DNA from: CAVVST01 sp963750995
GTDB taxonomy: Bacteria; Acidobacteriota; Vicinamibacteria; Vicinamibacterales; UBA2999
DNA length: 64,000 nucleotides
NCBI GenBank assembly: GCA_963750995.1
Contig: CAVVST010000005.1
Location: forward strand, 372,001-436,000
Reading direction: 5' to 3'
Shown one piece after another: positions 28,534-38,386 of the stretch; position 1 is the first letter of the stretch, and each line of letters begins with the position of its first letter. Made by a program: the position numbers and the translations under genes. The notes under the pieces are model-generated. The model worked only from the letters and a program-made list of their open reading frames with translations, did not search any database and was not told where the DNA came from.

Positions 28534-29801
28534 ATGAGTGATCGCGGCGCCGTCGCGGCTGCAGCCGAGGCTCTGCAGCTTGGTACAACTTCCAGCCTGA
28601 AAATCACCGATGCACAGGTGTTCGTTTGCTCTCCAGGGCGGAACTTCGTCACCCTGAAGATCTACACGGACGGCGGCATCTACGGCCTCGGTGACGCGAC
28701 GCTCAACGGACGCGAGCTGGCGGTCGCCAGTTACCTCACCGATCACGTGATTCCCTGCCTGATCGGGCGCGATCCGTTTCAGACCGAAGACATCTGGCAC
28801 TACCTCTACCGCGGCGCTTACTGGCGCAAGGGGCCGGTGACGATGGGCGACTTCAGCGCCGTCGACGTCGCGCTCTGGGACATCAAGGCCAAGGCGCTCA
28901 ACACGCCGCTTTACAATCTGCTCGGCGGCAAGGTCGCGCACCGGGGTGATGGTGTACGGGCACGCCAACGGCGGCGTCGATCGCGGAGACCTCGAGGAGG
29001 TGCGCGGCGACGTCGAACAGGGAGTATCTCGCGGTGCGCGCGCAATGCGGGATGCCCGGCGTGCCGGCACCTACGGGGTCTCGAAGGGGAAGCCGTCTAC
29101 GAGCCGGCGAAGCGAGCAGCCGGACGAAAACCCTTGGTCATCGGAGGGGTATATGCGCCACGTGCCGAAGTTGTTCGAGCGCCGCCGGACGCAGCTCGGC
29201 GAGGACCTGCACCTCCTCCACGACGGTCACCATCGCCTGACGCCGATCGAGGCCGCGACGGGTCGGCAAGGACCTGGAGCCATATCGGCTGTTCTGGCTG
29301 GAGGACGCCGGCACGGCCGAGTTGCAGGAGGGATTCCGGACCGTCCGCCAGCACACGACCACGCCGCTCGCGGTCGGCGAGATGTTCGATCGGTCTGGGA
29401 CGCGAGGCAGCTCATCACGGAGCAGCTGATCGACTATCTGCGGATGTCGGTCCGCGCCGGTGGCATTACGGAGCGATGAAGATCGCCGCGTTGGCCGATC
29501 TCTACCACGTGCAGATCGGCTCGCACGGCGCCACCGACTTGTCGCCGGTGATGATGGGCGCGGCACTGCGCTTCGACATATCCACGGAGCAACGTCGCCA
29601 TCCAGGAGTTCATGCGCCACACGCCGGAGACGCTCGACGTCTTCCCGCGCGCCCTCTCGTATGCCGACGGCTACATGCAGCCAGGCGACGCGCCGGGCCA
29701 CGGCGTCGACTTCGACGAGGGAGCTCGCGGCACGCTACCCGTACAAGCGTGCCTACCTTCCGGTGAACCGGAAGCTCGATGGCACGCTCTGGAACTGGTA
29801 G
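28534..29801 (+). CDS. manD: D-mannonate dehydratase, ManD/RspA type (several frameshifts)
   Basis: An enolase-superfamily enzyme converting D-mannonate to 2-keto-3-deoxygluconate (KDG) in the cytosol. Start MSDRGAVAAAA with GGAGAG upstream; the ManD core begins at LKITDAQVFVCSPGRNFVTL. IYGLGDATLNGRELAVASYL, HVIPCLIGRDPFQTEDIW and LYRGAYWRKGPVTMGD are near-diagnostic for ManD. After breaks near 28950, 29030, 29095, 29265, 29395 and 29460 come HANGGVDRG, RAQCGMPGVP, LFWLEDAGTAELQEGF, TTTPLAVGEMF, IGSHGATDLSPVMMG and a C-terminus PVNRKLDGTLWNW. The corrected length of about 420 residues fits the family. Some ManD proteins also act on D-gluconate or have low activity, so the substrate rests on the eda/kdgK context. 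Confidence 0.87.
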
Positions 29802-30456
29802 CGGCACGCGGACCAGACAAACCGCTGCCATCCGCGGCCTGGGTGTCGTCGCGGTGGTGCGCGTCACCGGCCGACCGCACGCGCCTGCGCCCGGCGCTCG
29901 ACGCGATTGGCGAGGGGGGCGTCTCGGGCGATCGAGATCACCACGACGGTGCCCAACGCGATCGAGCGTGATTCGCGAGCTGGCGCGCACGCTGCCTGCC
30001 GCGGGGCTGCTTGGCGCCGGCACCGTGGCTCGACGTGGCAACCGCGCGGGCGCCGCGATCGATGCCGGCGCGCGGTTCGTCGTCAGCCCGGGGTTCCGTC
30101 GCGCGCTGATCGAGGAAGCCACGAGCGCCCGATGCGCCGATGATGCCCGGATGTTTCTCCCCAACCGAGATCGTGACGGCCTGGGAGGCGGGCGCCGACA
30201 TCGTCAAGGTGTTCCCCGCCACGCGCTCGGGCCCGGGGCTACATCGAACTTGCGCGGACCGTTTCCGGCAATCAAGGTGATGCCGACCGGCGGCGTGTCC
30301 CCCGAGAACGCCGGCGACTGGATTCGTGCCGGCGCGAGGCGGTCGGTGCCGGCGCGGCGCTGGTCGACGAAGGCGGCGATGTGGGCGGCGGCGAGCGCGA
30401 GTGCGCGAGAACGCCGACGAATGCGCGGGGAGTGCGCGCCGCCCGAGGGGACGTGA
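29779..30456 (+). CDS. eda: 2-keto-3-deoxy-6-phosphogluconate aldolase-like (Eda; frameshifted)
   Basis: A class I aldolase cleaving KDPG to pyruvate and glyceraldehyde-3-phosphate. The suggested ATG at 29779 overlaps the 3' end of manD by 23 bases and has GGAAG upstream. Read across three frames: IRGLGVVAVVRVT, RAIEITTTVPNAI, LLGAGTV, AIDAGARFVVSPGFRRALIEE, ADIVKVFPA and FPAIKVMPTGGVSPENAGDWI. The Glu of EITTT and the Lys of VKVFPA are the catalytic residues of the family. Breaks lie near 29880, 29965, 30020, 30140, 30225 and 30340. The stop shares TGATG with the kdgK start. Confidence 0.85.
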   Translation: MARSGTGSGTRTRQTAAIRGLGVVAVVRVTGRPHAPAPGARRDWRGGRLGRSRSPRRCPTRSSVIRELARTLPAAGLLGAGTVARRGNRAGAAIDAGARFVVSPGFRRALIEEATSARCADDARMFLPNRDRDGLGGGRRHRQGVPRHALGPGATSNLRGPFPAIKVMPTGGVSPENAGDWIRAGARRSVPARRWSTKAAMWAAASASARERRRMRGECAPPEGT

Positions 30457-31506
30457 TGAGCGCATCCGTCGTGACGTTCGGCGAGATCATGCTGCGCTTC
30501 AGCCCGCGTGGCTTCGAACGATTACTGCAGTCGCCGGGGGCCTTCTCGGCCACCTTCGGCGGCGGGGGAAGCAAACGTCGCGGTCAGCCTCGCGCAGTTC
30601 GGGCTGCGGCAGCCGCTTCGTGAGCTGCCTGCCTGCGAATCCGATCGGCGACGCCGCCATTCGCAGAGCGCTGCGTGCCGAGGGGATCGACGTCGGCAGC
30701 ATCCACACGTTCCGGATCGAGGGGGTCGGGATCTATTTCGCGGAAAACGGCGCCAGTCAGCACCCTCGACCGTGGTGTACAGCCGGGCCCGCTCCGCGAT
30801 CGGCGAGATGACCCGGCGGACGCGATCGACTGGCCCGCCGCCCTGGACGGCGCGGCCTGGTTCCACTTCACCGGCATTACGCCGGCGCTCGGAGCGCCAA
30901 CAGCCGCATCGGCCACCGCCGCCGCCCTCGCCGCGGCCCGCGCAGCGGGAGCGCGCGTCAGCGTCGACCTGAACTTCCGGCGTAAGCTGTGGACGGAGGC
31001 GCGCGCGCGAGAGGTGATGATCCCGCTGGTGCGCAATGTCGACCTGGTGATTGCCAACGAGGAGGACCTGCAATCGGTCCTCGCCATCGAGGTACAGAGA
31101 GGGACGTGACGGCCGGGGAGCTCGACGTCCGCGCATTCGAGGGCGCCGCCCGGCAGGTCGCGCGTGACTTCTTTGCGTCGGACGCGTGGCCGTCACGCTT
31201 GCGCGAGAGCCGTTCGGCGAGCGACAACGGATGGAGTGCCGTGCTCTGGGACGGTGCATACGGGAGCGCTGGTCCGCAGCCAGGCGTTACGAGGTTCGCC
31301 TGGTCGATCGGATCGGCGGGGGCGACAGTTTTGCGGCGGGGTTGATCTATGGGCTGGTGACGGGGCGATCTCCGGACGACGCGTTGCGGTTTGCGGTGGC
31401 TGCGAGCGCGCTCAAGCACACCGTTCCGGGGGACTTCAACCGCGTGACGGTAGATGAGGTCGATCGGCTGGCGGTCGGAGACGGGTGCGGACGCGTGCAG
31501 CGATAG
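30456..31506 (+). CDS. kdgK: 2-keto-3-deoxygluconate kinase, PfkB family (frameshifted)
   Basis: Phosphorylates KDG to KDPG with ATP, linking ManD to Eda. The ATG at 30456 overlaps the eda stop by one base. MSASVVTFGEIMLRFSPRG and FSATFGGG form the sugar-binding N-terminus typical of KdgK; VSCLPANPIGDAAIRRALR and GVGIYFAENGAS follow, then ARVSVDLNFRRKLW, NEEDLQSVL and the PfkB signature DRIGGGDSFAAGLIYGL with the catalytic Asp. Breaks lie near 30570, 30620, 30765, 30810, 31100, 31175 and 31260. The corrected length, about 350 residues, is slightly above the usual 310-340. Symbol from pathway context; 2-keto-gluconate kinases are close relatives. Confidence 0.85.
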
Positions 31507-31544
31507 CCCAGCTATCATCTTCATCTCCTGAAGGAGTGACAGTC

Positions 31545-32480
31545 ATGCCATACACAAGACGTGAGCTCGGACGAATGGCGCTCGCCGCGATCCCGGCGGC
31601 GCGGATCGTCGGCGCGCCGGCCGTGTTCGCCCGCCAGGCGAAGCCGGACTCGAAGGTCCGCGGTGTCACGATCGGCATGAACGTTCCCTACAACTTCGGC
31701 CCGGGCCCGAACACACCGCCTCGTGGAGCCGCTTGGGGCAACGGCCGCAACGCCCCGGTCGACGAGATCATCCAGAACTGCGTTACGCTCGGCATCAGCG
31801 GACTCGAGTTGCGGACGCAGCCGGTCGAGTCGTTCCTCGGCGCCCCGGCGCAGCCGGCTGCCGCGGAACTGCAGAAGTGGCGGCTGTCGGCGTCGATGGC
31901 CCCGGTTCGTGCGCTCCGGAAGCGCTTCGAGGATGCCGGCGTCCTGATCGAGATCGTCAAAGTGGACGACATCTTCGACATGCCCGACGCCGTCGTCGAC
32001 TACCAGTTCGAGCTCGCGAAGAATCTCGGCGCGCGCGCCATCTCCACCGAGATTGCGGAAGAGGGTCCGCGCCGCCTCGGCCAGTTCGCTGATAAGCACA
32101 AGATCATGGTTGGCTACCACGGCCATGCCGAGACCTCCATGGCCGACTTCGAGAAACTCTTCGGCTACGCGGCGCACAACGGCGCGAACCTCGACATCGG
32201 GCACTTCGTCGCGGGGCAGAACATGTCCCCGCTGCCGTTCATGCAGCGGCACCATGCCCGCATCACCCACATCCACGTCAAGGATCGCAAGCGCAATGGC
32301 GGACCGAACATGCCGTTCGGCCAGGGTGACACGCCGATCACGGAGGTGCTGCAGGCGATCAGGGATAATCGCTGGAATATCCAGGCGACGATCGAGTTCG
32401 AATATCCGGTACCTCCAGGCTCCGATCGGATGACTGAGCTCAAGCGGTGCGTGGACTACTGCCGTGCCGCGCTGGCATGA
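31545..32480 (+). CDS. Tat-exported sugar phosphate isomerase/epimerase-like TIM barrel
   Basis: 311 residues, intact. Start at 31545 with AAGGAG upstream; TRRELGRMALAAIPAARIV is a twin-arginine signal. The barrel shows VTIGMNVPYNFGPG, LGISGLELRTQPVE, EDAGVLIEIVKVDDIF, HGHAETSMADF, ANLDIGHFVAGQN, ITHIHVKDRKRN, PFGQGDTPITEVL and QATIEFEYPVPPG. The His, Asp and Glu positions typical of metal-dependent TIM barrels are kept. It is the intact reference for the broken homologue at 21924. It is encoded directly after kdgK and overlaps the next isomerase gene by ATGA. Export of an isomerase beside a cytosolic uronate pathway suggests that substrate is remodelled in the periplasm first (inference). 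Confidence 0.88.
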   Translation: MPYTRRELGRMALAAIPAARIVGAPAVFARQAKPDSKVRGVTIGMNVPYNFGPGPNTPPRGAAWGNGRNAPVDEIIQNCVTLGISGLELRTQPVESFLGAPAQPAAAELQKWRLSASMAPVRALRKRFEDAGVLIEIVKVDDIFDMPDAVVDYQFELAKNLGARAISTEIAEEGPRRLGQFADKHKIMVGYHGHAETSMADFEKLFGYAAHNGANLDIGHFVAGQNMSPLPFMQRHHARITHIHVKDRKRNGGPNMPFGQGDTPITEVLQAIRDNRWNIQATIEFEYPVPPGSDRMTELKRCVDYCRAALA

Positions 32481-33355
32481 GCTCGTCGCCTGCCGCGCCG
32501 CGCCTCGCGGCCATCACCGACGAGTTCTCGCACGACCTCGACGTCGCGCTGGACGCGATGGCGGACGTCGGCATGACCGGCGCCGAGCTCCGGATCATCG
32601 GTGGCCGTAACATCATCGAGCTGGACGACGACGAGATCGCGCGCGTGCGTTCCGCGGTGGAGCGGCGCGGCATGGCCGTGGTCGCAATCGCGTCGCCGGT
32701 GCTCAAGTGCGTCCTGCCGGATGGTCCGCCGCTCGATCCGCGCGTCCAGCAGGATGTGTTCGGCTCGCGCTACGTGTTCGAGGATCAGCCACGCCTGGCG
32801 GGGCGGGCCTTCGAGATTGCCGAACAGACCGGCGCGGCCATCGTCCGCGTCTTCTCCTACTGGCGCACCAACGCGCCGGCCCGGTGCCACGACCGCATCG
32901 TCGAGGCGCTGTCACACCTTGCCGACGAAGCGCGGGAGCGCGGGCTCACCATCGGCCTCGAGAACGAGCACGGTTGCAACGTCGGCACCGGCGCCGAGAC
33001 CGCCCAGATTCTCAAGTCGCTCGACCATCCCGCGCTTGGCGTGATATGGGATCCGGCCAACGCATACGTGCTGGGCGAAACGCCGTATCCCGACGGCTAC
33101 GCGGCGCTGTTACCTCGCTGGATCGTTCATGTGCACGCGAAGGACTGTCACGCGCGCAACTACGTACCGACCTGGGGCCCGATAGGCACGATGGCGATCG
33201 ACTGGATGGGCCAGCTCGCCGCGCTGGCCCGGGATGGCTATACGGGCTGGATCAGCTTGGAGACACATTGGCGGGGCGACGATGGCCTCGAGGCGAGTCG
33301 AATCTGCGGCCGTACGCTGCACGCCATGATGTCGGGTGCGGGACCTTCACGCTGA
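32477..33355 (+). CDS. Cytosolic sugar phosphate isomerase/epimerase (TIM barrel)
   Basis: 292 residues with no signal peptide. The ATG at 32477 overlaps the preceding stop (ATGA), so I reject the upstream extension to 32447. Motifs in order: LAAITDEFSHDLDVALDAM, GAELRIIGGRNI, RVFSYWRTN, TIGLENEHGCNVG (Glu), LGVIWDPANAYVLGE (Asp), IVHVHAKDCHARN (His) and WISLETHWRG (Glu). This is the AP-endonuclease-2-like fold seen in hydroxypyruvate and erythrulose/ribulose isomerases and in IolE. It closes the manD operon and overlaps the convergent oxidoreductase by nine bases. Confidence 0.87.
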   Translation: MSSSPAAPRLAAITDEFSHDLDVALDAMADVGMTGAELRIIGGRNIIELDDDEIARVRSAVERRGMAVVAIASPVLKCVLPDGPPLDPRVQQDVFGSRYVFEDQPRLAGRAFEIAEQTGAAIVRVFSYWRTNAPARCHDRIVEALSHLADEARERGLTIGLENEHGCNVGTGAETAQILKSLDHPALGVIWDPANAYVLGETPYPDGYAALLPRWIVHVHAKDCHARNYVPTWGPIGTMAIDWMGQLAALARDGYTGWISLETHWRGDDGLEASRICGRTLHAMMSGAGPSR

Positions 33356-34366
33356 GAGCGACACCCGTTCCCCGCTCCTGCACGAGCGGTAGATCGCGTC
33401 GACCAACTCGAGCGCCGCGTAGCCCTCGTCGCCGCCAACTAGAGGACGTTCCCCGGATTCAATCGACCGGGCAAAGTCGCGGAACTGCCGCTCAAACGGG
33501 TCCAGCGAGATCGCCATCGGATCGGACGCGCCCGAGGCGACGTCGCTCGCGAGCGGCGGAGCCTCACCCTCGTCATCGCGCACATCCCAGCGCGTCAGCC
33601 GATCGCCCGTCACCACGGCGGTGCCCTTCGTGCCATGGACCTCGATGCGCTCCGGATAGCCGGGCCAGAAGGCGGTGGAGGCCTGGAGCACGCCCGTGGC
33701 CCCCTGCTCGAAGCGAATCACGGCTGTGAGCACATCCTCCGACTCGATGCTGTGCGCGGCGCCGAGCTGCCACGCGCCGAACACCTCGCGTACCGGGCCC
33801 GCAAACCAGCGAAGCAGATCCACCTGGTGGATCGCCTGGTTGATCAGCGCGCCTCCTCCCTCGACCGCCCACGTCCCCTTGATCGGACGCGCATAGTATT
33901 CGGGTGAGCGATACCACTTCACATAGGCATCGACCTGGAGGAGCCGGCCGAGCCGCCCTGCCGCCAGCGCCGTGGCGAGGAATTGACTGGATTCGTCGAA
34001 GCGATGCTGGCTGACGACGCCGAGCACGATGCCCGCCCGCCTGGCGGTGTCGACAATCATCCGGCGCGCCGTCTCGAGCGTTGTCGCGATCGGCTTCTGC
34101 ACCTGGACGTGCCGTCCGTGCGCGGCGCACGCCTCGACCGCCTGCAGGCGGAAGTCGGGCAGCGTGAGGACGTCGACGAAGTCGAGGCCCGGATGCGCAC
34201 ACACCTGTGTGTAGTCGCCGACCACGGTCAGCCCGTGGCGCGCGGCGAAACGCTCGGCCGCGTCGCGATTGACGTCCGTGCAGACGCGCAGCTCGAAGCC
34301 GAGGCGCTGGTAGACCTGTGCGTGCAGGCTGGCGATGGCGCCGGTCCCGATGATACCGACTCTCAC
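33347..34366 (-). CDS. Gfo/Idh/MocA family oxidoreductase
   Basis: 339 residues, intact, with a GTG start at 34366 and AGGAG nine bases upstream. RVGIIGTGAIASLHAQVY is the NAD(P)-binding loop, HGRHVQVQKPIATTL has the family QKP/EKP lysine, and GGGALINQAIHQVDLLRWF is the catalytic helix with its Asp and His. It is cytosolic and oxidises or reduces a sugar or polyol. It ends a minus-strand run with the phosphoglucose-isomerase-like protein (10 bases upstream), SDR, MFS transporter and cytochrome, and is convergent with the manD operon. It is not close to the family member at 3867. Confidence 0.9.
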   Translation of the reverse strand: MRVGIIGTGAIASLHAQVYQRLGFELRVCTDVNRDAAERFAARHGLTVVGDYTQVCAHPGLDFVDVLTLPDFRLQAVEACAAHGRHVQVQKPIATTLETARRMIVDTARRAGIVLGVVSQHRFDESSQFLATALAAGRLGRLLQVDAYVKWYRSPEYYARPIKGTWAVEGGGALINQAIHQVDLLRWFAGPVREVFGAWQLGAAHSIESEDVLTAVIRFEQGATGVLQASTAFWPGYPERIEVHGTKGTAVVTGDRLTRWDVRDDEGEAPPLASDVASGASDPMAISLDPFERQFRDFARSIESGERPLVGGDEGYAALELVDAIYRSCRSGERVSLSA

Positions 34367-34376
34367 TGTTGATCTC

Positions 34377-36252
34377 CTATGAACGGCGCAGGTGCGTGGC
34401 CGCGCCGCGGAAGAACTCGCCGGCCGCCGCCAGACTGGCGTCGCTGAGGTCCTTGAGAAGGATCGCCACGACGGGCCGCTTCCGGCGCGCGAGCGCGATC
34501 CGGGTCGCGAGGAACTGGGCGGCGTGATACGCCGCGTCGCAGCCGATCGCCTTGATCTCCTCGTGGGCGCGCGACATCAGGATGGTCGAAGAGCAGCGCC
34601 CGTGGCCGATGACCATCTCGTGGTACGAATGATTCATGGCGGGGCCTTCGTAGACGTCGGCCGGCATCGACAGGGCGCGCCGGAATACACCGGGCGGCGC
34701 CTTCGAGCACCGTCCGCATCCTGCGGCCTGCAGGACGGTACCTGGAGATCGCCGAAGAAGGTGAGCTCGCCGTAGATCCACGCGCCGCTCAGCGGCGAGC
34801 GCGCGCAGCAGCTGCGCATATATCCGCGGGGCGGTGTTCGAGCGGCAGTCCACGGGAACGTCGGAGGGCCTCGAAATACAGCGTCAGGCGCCCGCGCCAC
34901 GCGGCCTGGCGCGGCGAAGCGCTCATCGCGCGCCAGGCGCTGGTTCGCGTGATGCCTCCGGCGCGCTCCGCCTCAGCGTGGATCTCCGCCGCGATGCTCT
35001 TGTACAGCTCGACCCCCGGCTGGGTAACAAAGTTCATGTCGCGCAGATACGCGAGGGCGAACACCATGTGATGAACGGTCTGCATGTACCCGGAGAGCGG
35101 CGTTCGCGATGGCATCTGCAGTGACGCAACCGGATATCCCGCTCGCCTCAATACGGCAGCACCATCGCCGGCATCGCCCGGCGATCGAATCACGAGGAAG
35201 CGCGATCCTGCGCCGGATCGGCAGCGGCTCGATAACGTGCGGCGCCAGGCTTCTCGTCGATGACGATCTTGATGCCGAGCGCCTCGCTCTTGCCGAGGCT
35301 CTCTTCCACGGCTTGCTTGGTCCAGAGCGCCGCGCCGCGCCACGGGCGGCGCAGCAGCAGCGTGACCTTGTCGCGGCCGGCGAGCCCGGCGGCGTGCAGG
35401 AACGAGGCCAGCCGCCACGCGGTCATCACCTCGTCGTCGGTGAGCGACGTCGCGCGGATGCCCACCGCGCGCAGGTCGACGCCGGCAAGCGCCAGCGGCA
35501 ACAGCAATCCGCGCGTCAGCGGCGAGCTGTGCCGCCCGGACGTCGTGTGACGGCCGTCGAGTTGCAGCGGCACGCGCCGATACGCGCGCGGCGCGGCGAA
35601 CTGGTCGAGGATCGAGCCAGGCAGATCGGTCCAGAAAGTTCGTGCGGCTGTCGATCCCGTAACGCTCGAACAACCGGGTGAGCCGCTCCAGATTCACCAC
35701 CGGTTCGTAGGACGTCATGCCGAGCGCCATCCCCACGACGAGCGTCGAACGGAGCGCCTCGCGAAGCGGCCGCCGCGAGCGCCCCTCGATGTCATCGAGA
35801 ATCGCGCGCAGTTTACCCGGATCGGTGGAATCGAGGGCGTAGAAGCGGATCCGGCGCCGCAGTAGCCCGGCGGCGGCGTAGGCGCTCTTGTCCTCCACCG
35901 AGCCGCCCATGCCCGCCCAGATCCAGTGGTAGCGCAGCGGGACGCCCTGCGCCGCCTTCAGCTGGCTGCGGATCTCGGCGACCTCCGACACCACCTGGTC
36001 CGGCCACTCCGGACGCACGGCGGCCTGCCACGCCAGGTCGAACACGCCGTAGCCGTTGCGCACGACCCGTCCGCCACCGTCGAGCTCCATGCCGAGCGCG
36101 ATGAGTGGTTCGTCGGCCGCGCGCAGCGACTCGAGCCCGTGGCGCTGCGCGCGCACGGTGAGCGCGCGCAGCCGCCGCAGGACGCGCTCCTCCCGGAACC
36201 GCGCGAAGTGCCGTTCGCCGCCGGCGGCCTCGTTGAACAGCGCGAGGCGCAT
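34377..36252 (-). CDS. Phosphoglucose-isomerase-like (SIS-fold) protein (frameshifted)
   Basis: About 620 residues after correcting breaks near 35640, 35240, 34815, 34730 and 34690. The ATG at 36252 abuts the stop of the upstream SDR. The N-terminal half has HWIWAGMGGSVEDKSAY and IRFYALDSTDPGKLRAIL, matching the GMGGSS and DSTDP blocks of glucose-6-phosphate isomerase in transaldolase/PGI fusions. Later LWTKQAVEESLGKSEALGIK matches the PGI block around ESTGKEG. The C-terminus has EGPAMNHSYHEMVIGHG. It would be a cytosolic aldose-ketose isomerase. Within this uronate locus it could isomerise a uronate or hexonate intermediate in place of UxaC, which I do not see; that is inference. Confidence 0.68.
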
Positions 36253-37010
36253 CTAGCTATTCACGCCCGAGGCGAGAAAGCCTCCGTCCACGACGAAGCA
36301 TTGGCCGGTGATGAAGCTGGCGGCATCGGAAGAGAGCAGCACCGCCGCGCCGACGACTTCGCCGGCGTCCCGAAACGCCGCATCGGCGCCCGCATCAGCA
36401 GCTCGCGCCCGCGGTCGGTCTCGTCGAGCAGACCCGGTTCAGCGGTCCGGAACACGCCGGGGGCAATCGCGTTGACATTGACACTGAGGTCGCCCATTCG
36501 ACGGCAAGGCTGCGGTGAGCGCCATCACGCGGCTTTCGAAGCCGCGTAGCCGTCACTTCCTGAAGCTCACGAACGAATTGAACGAGGCGATGTTGATGAT
36601 CCGTCCGCGGCCGTGTCGGCGAGCGCCGGGAAAACATCTGGCATGCGAGCAGCGTGGCGGTAGCGTTCAGGTCGAGCATGTCCTGCCATTCGGGTTCGGA
36701 CATCTCGAGGGTCGGTTTCCTCAGATCGTTCCGGCGGCGTTGACGAGCACGTCGACGCGTCCGAGCCCGCCGACGGCGCGATCCTGCAGGCCGTCGAGCG
36801 TGCGCCGTCCGGGCATCGACGGTGCACGCAATAGTCTGCCGCCCAGCTTGTCTCCTGCTCGCAGGCCGCGTCGACCAGCGCCTCCCGCCGCCCGGTGGGG
36901 ACGACGTCCGCGCCCGCTTGGGCGAGCCCGAGCGCGATCGCTCGACCGATCCCAGAGGTGCCGCCGATGACGACGGCGACGCGGCCGGCCAGATCGAGAG
37001 AAGGCAGCAT
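36253..37010 (-). CDS. SDR-family NAD(P)-dependent oxidoreductase (frameshifted)
   Basis: Starts MLPSLDLAGRVAVVIGG; TSGIGRAIALGLAQAGADVV is the TGxxxGxG cofactor loop and GRRE suggests NADP preference. After breaks near 36845, 36730, 36640 and 36560 the frame gives LNATATLLACQMF and, on correction, TAYAASKAAV with the catalytic Tyr and Lys; then SVNVNAIAPGVFRTA and a C-terminus VVDGGF near the end. About 250 residues, usual for SDRs of the gluconate 5-dehydrogenase/KduD group. Between a sugar-acid transporter and an isomerase-like gene it likely interconverts a keto-acid and hydroxy-acid such as fructuronate and mannonate, but the substrate cannot be read. Confidence 0.8.
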
Positions 37011-37035
37011 GCTGGTGTGGGTGCGTCAGGCACGG

Positions 37036-38384
37036 CTACTCCGGCAGCGGCGCCCTTGGTTTCCGGGGCAAACGGCAGCGTCGCGAGTCCGATGAGAAAC
37101 ACTGCGCACATGGTGACACCGGCGTATCGCATCGGTTCGTCATACCCGGCGTAGACCCGGCTGGTGAGCAGGCCGAGCGTGAGCGGCCGATCGCGGCGAC
37201 GAAGCGGCCCACGTTGTAGCAGAACGAGGTGCCCGTGCTGCGCAGTCGCGTCGGGAAGAGTTCCGGCAGATAGATCGCATAGCCGCCGAACAGCGCAAGC
37301 TGGCAGAAGCCCATCAGCGGAATCATCCAGAAGATATCCGTGAAGTCGTCGAGGTTCCAGAACGTGAAGGCAGTGGCCGGCATCGGCAGCGACGAACGAG
37401 ATCGCGAAAGCGGGCCGGCGGCCGGTCCGTGCTGTCAGGTGAGTGAACCCGTAGATGCCGAGAAAGGCGCCGGCATTCTGCAGCAGCGACGTCATGCCCG
37501 TCCAGAAGGTCTTCTGGCCCGCGTTCATGTCGGTCTTGTCGAGGACCGAGCGGAGCAGGTCGAAGCTGAAGAAGCCGATGCCCCACAGGCCGACGACGCC
37601 AGAGAAAGCAAGCAGCATTCCGACGATTGCATTCTTCCTCCATCTCGGCTCGTGGAACAGATCGAACATGCTGCCGAGGGGCTTCCCGCCGCCTCCTTCT
37701 TTGCCTTCACAGCCACGCTCGGGCTCTTTCAGCTTGCGGAAGATCGGGATGCAGAGGAATGCGGGGAGCACGCCGACCACAAACATCATGCGCCATGCAC
37801 TGTCAATCGCACCGGACTCCTCCAGTCGTCCGAGTCCGATGCCGATCAGCGCGGCCATCATGTTGCCCACGGCTGACAGGGCCTGCAGCCACCCGAGGGC
37901 GTAAGGCCGGGCACGGTGGGAACCGTTTCGGCTACAAGCGCCACGCCGACGGAGAATTGTCCGCCGACGCCGAGACCCGTCAGGAAACGGTAGATCGAGA
38001 AATCCCAAACGTTGGTGGAAAGCACGCTGAGACCGGTGAAAAGCGAATAGAGCAGGATAGTGAAGATCATGGTCTTCGCCCGCCCAATGCGGTCACCGAG
38101 AATTCCGAAGAAGACTCCGCCGGATGCCCAGCCGAGCATGAAGATCATCGTGGCGTAGCCCGCGTATTCAGCGATCGCGCCGCTGGCGGCCGGTCGCCGA
38201 ACAACCAGCAGTTCGGCGATCGCAGGCCGTCTCGCGAGATTGAAGAGCTGCTGGTCCATCGTGTCGAACAGCCAGCCCAGCGAGCAAACGATGAAGACGA
38301 ACCAGTGCTCGCGCGTCAGCTCGCGGTACCACGGCGCCGCTGGAGCGGCGGCATCGCGGCGCGGGCGACCGTGGAGTGTTCCAT
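37036..38384 (-). CDS. MFS transporter, sugar-acid or aromatic-acid:H+ symporter type (frameshifted)
   Basis: About 450 residues with twelve predicted membrane segments. The ATG at 38384 lies two bases after the cytochrome stop. A break near 38355 leads to PWYRELTREHWFVFIVC and LGWLFDTMDQQLF, the first segment with the acidic pair typical of the metabolite:H+ symporter group. GILGDRIGRAKTMIF is the loop 2-3 signature and FLTGLGVGGQFSVGVALVAE segment 4. Further breaks near 37905, 37380 and 37195 precede YLPELFPTRLRSTGTSF of segment 9. It is likely to import a uronate or hexonate into the cytosol for the manD pathway. Confidence 0.82.
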
Positions 38385-38386
38385 GA

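Noticed and set aside
28534..31506. Programmed frameshifting in manD-eda-kdgK
   Set aside because: There are many breaks at unrelated sequences and no consistent slippery site; indel errors explain it better.
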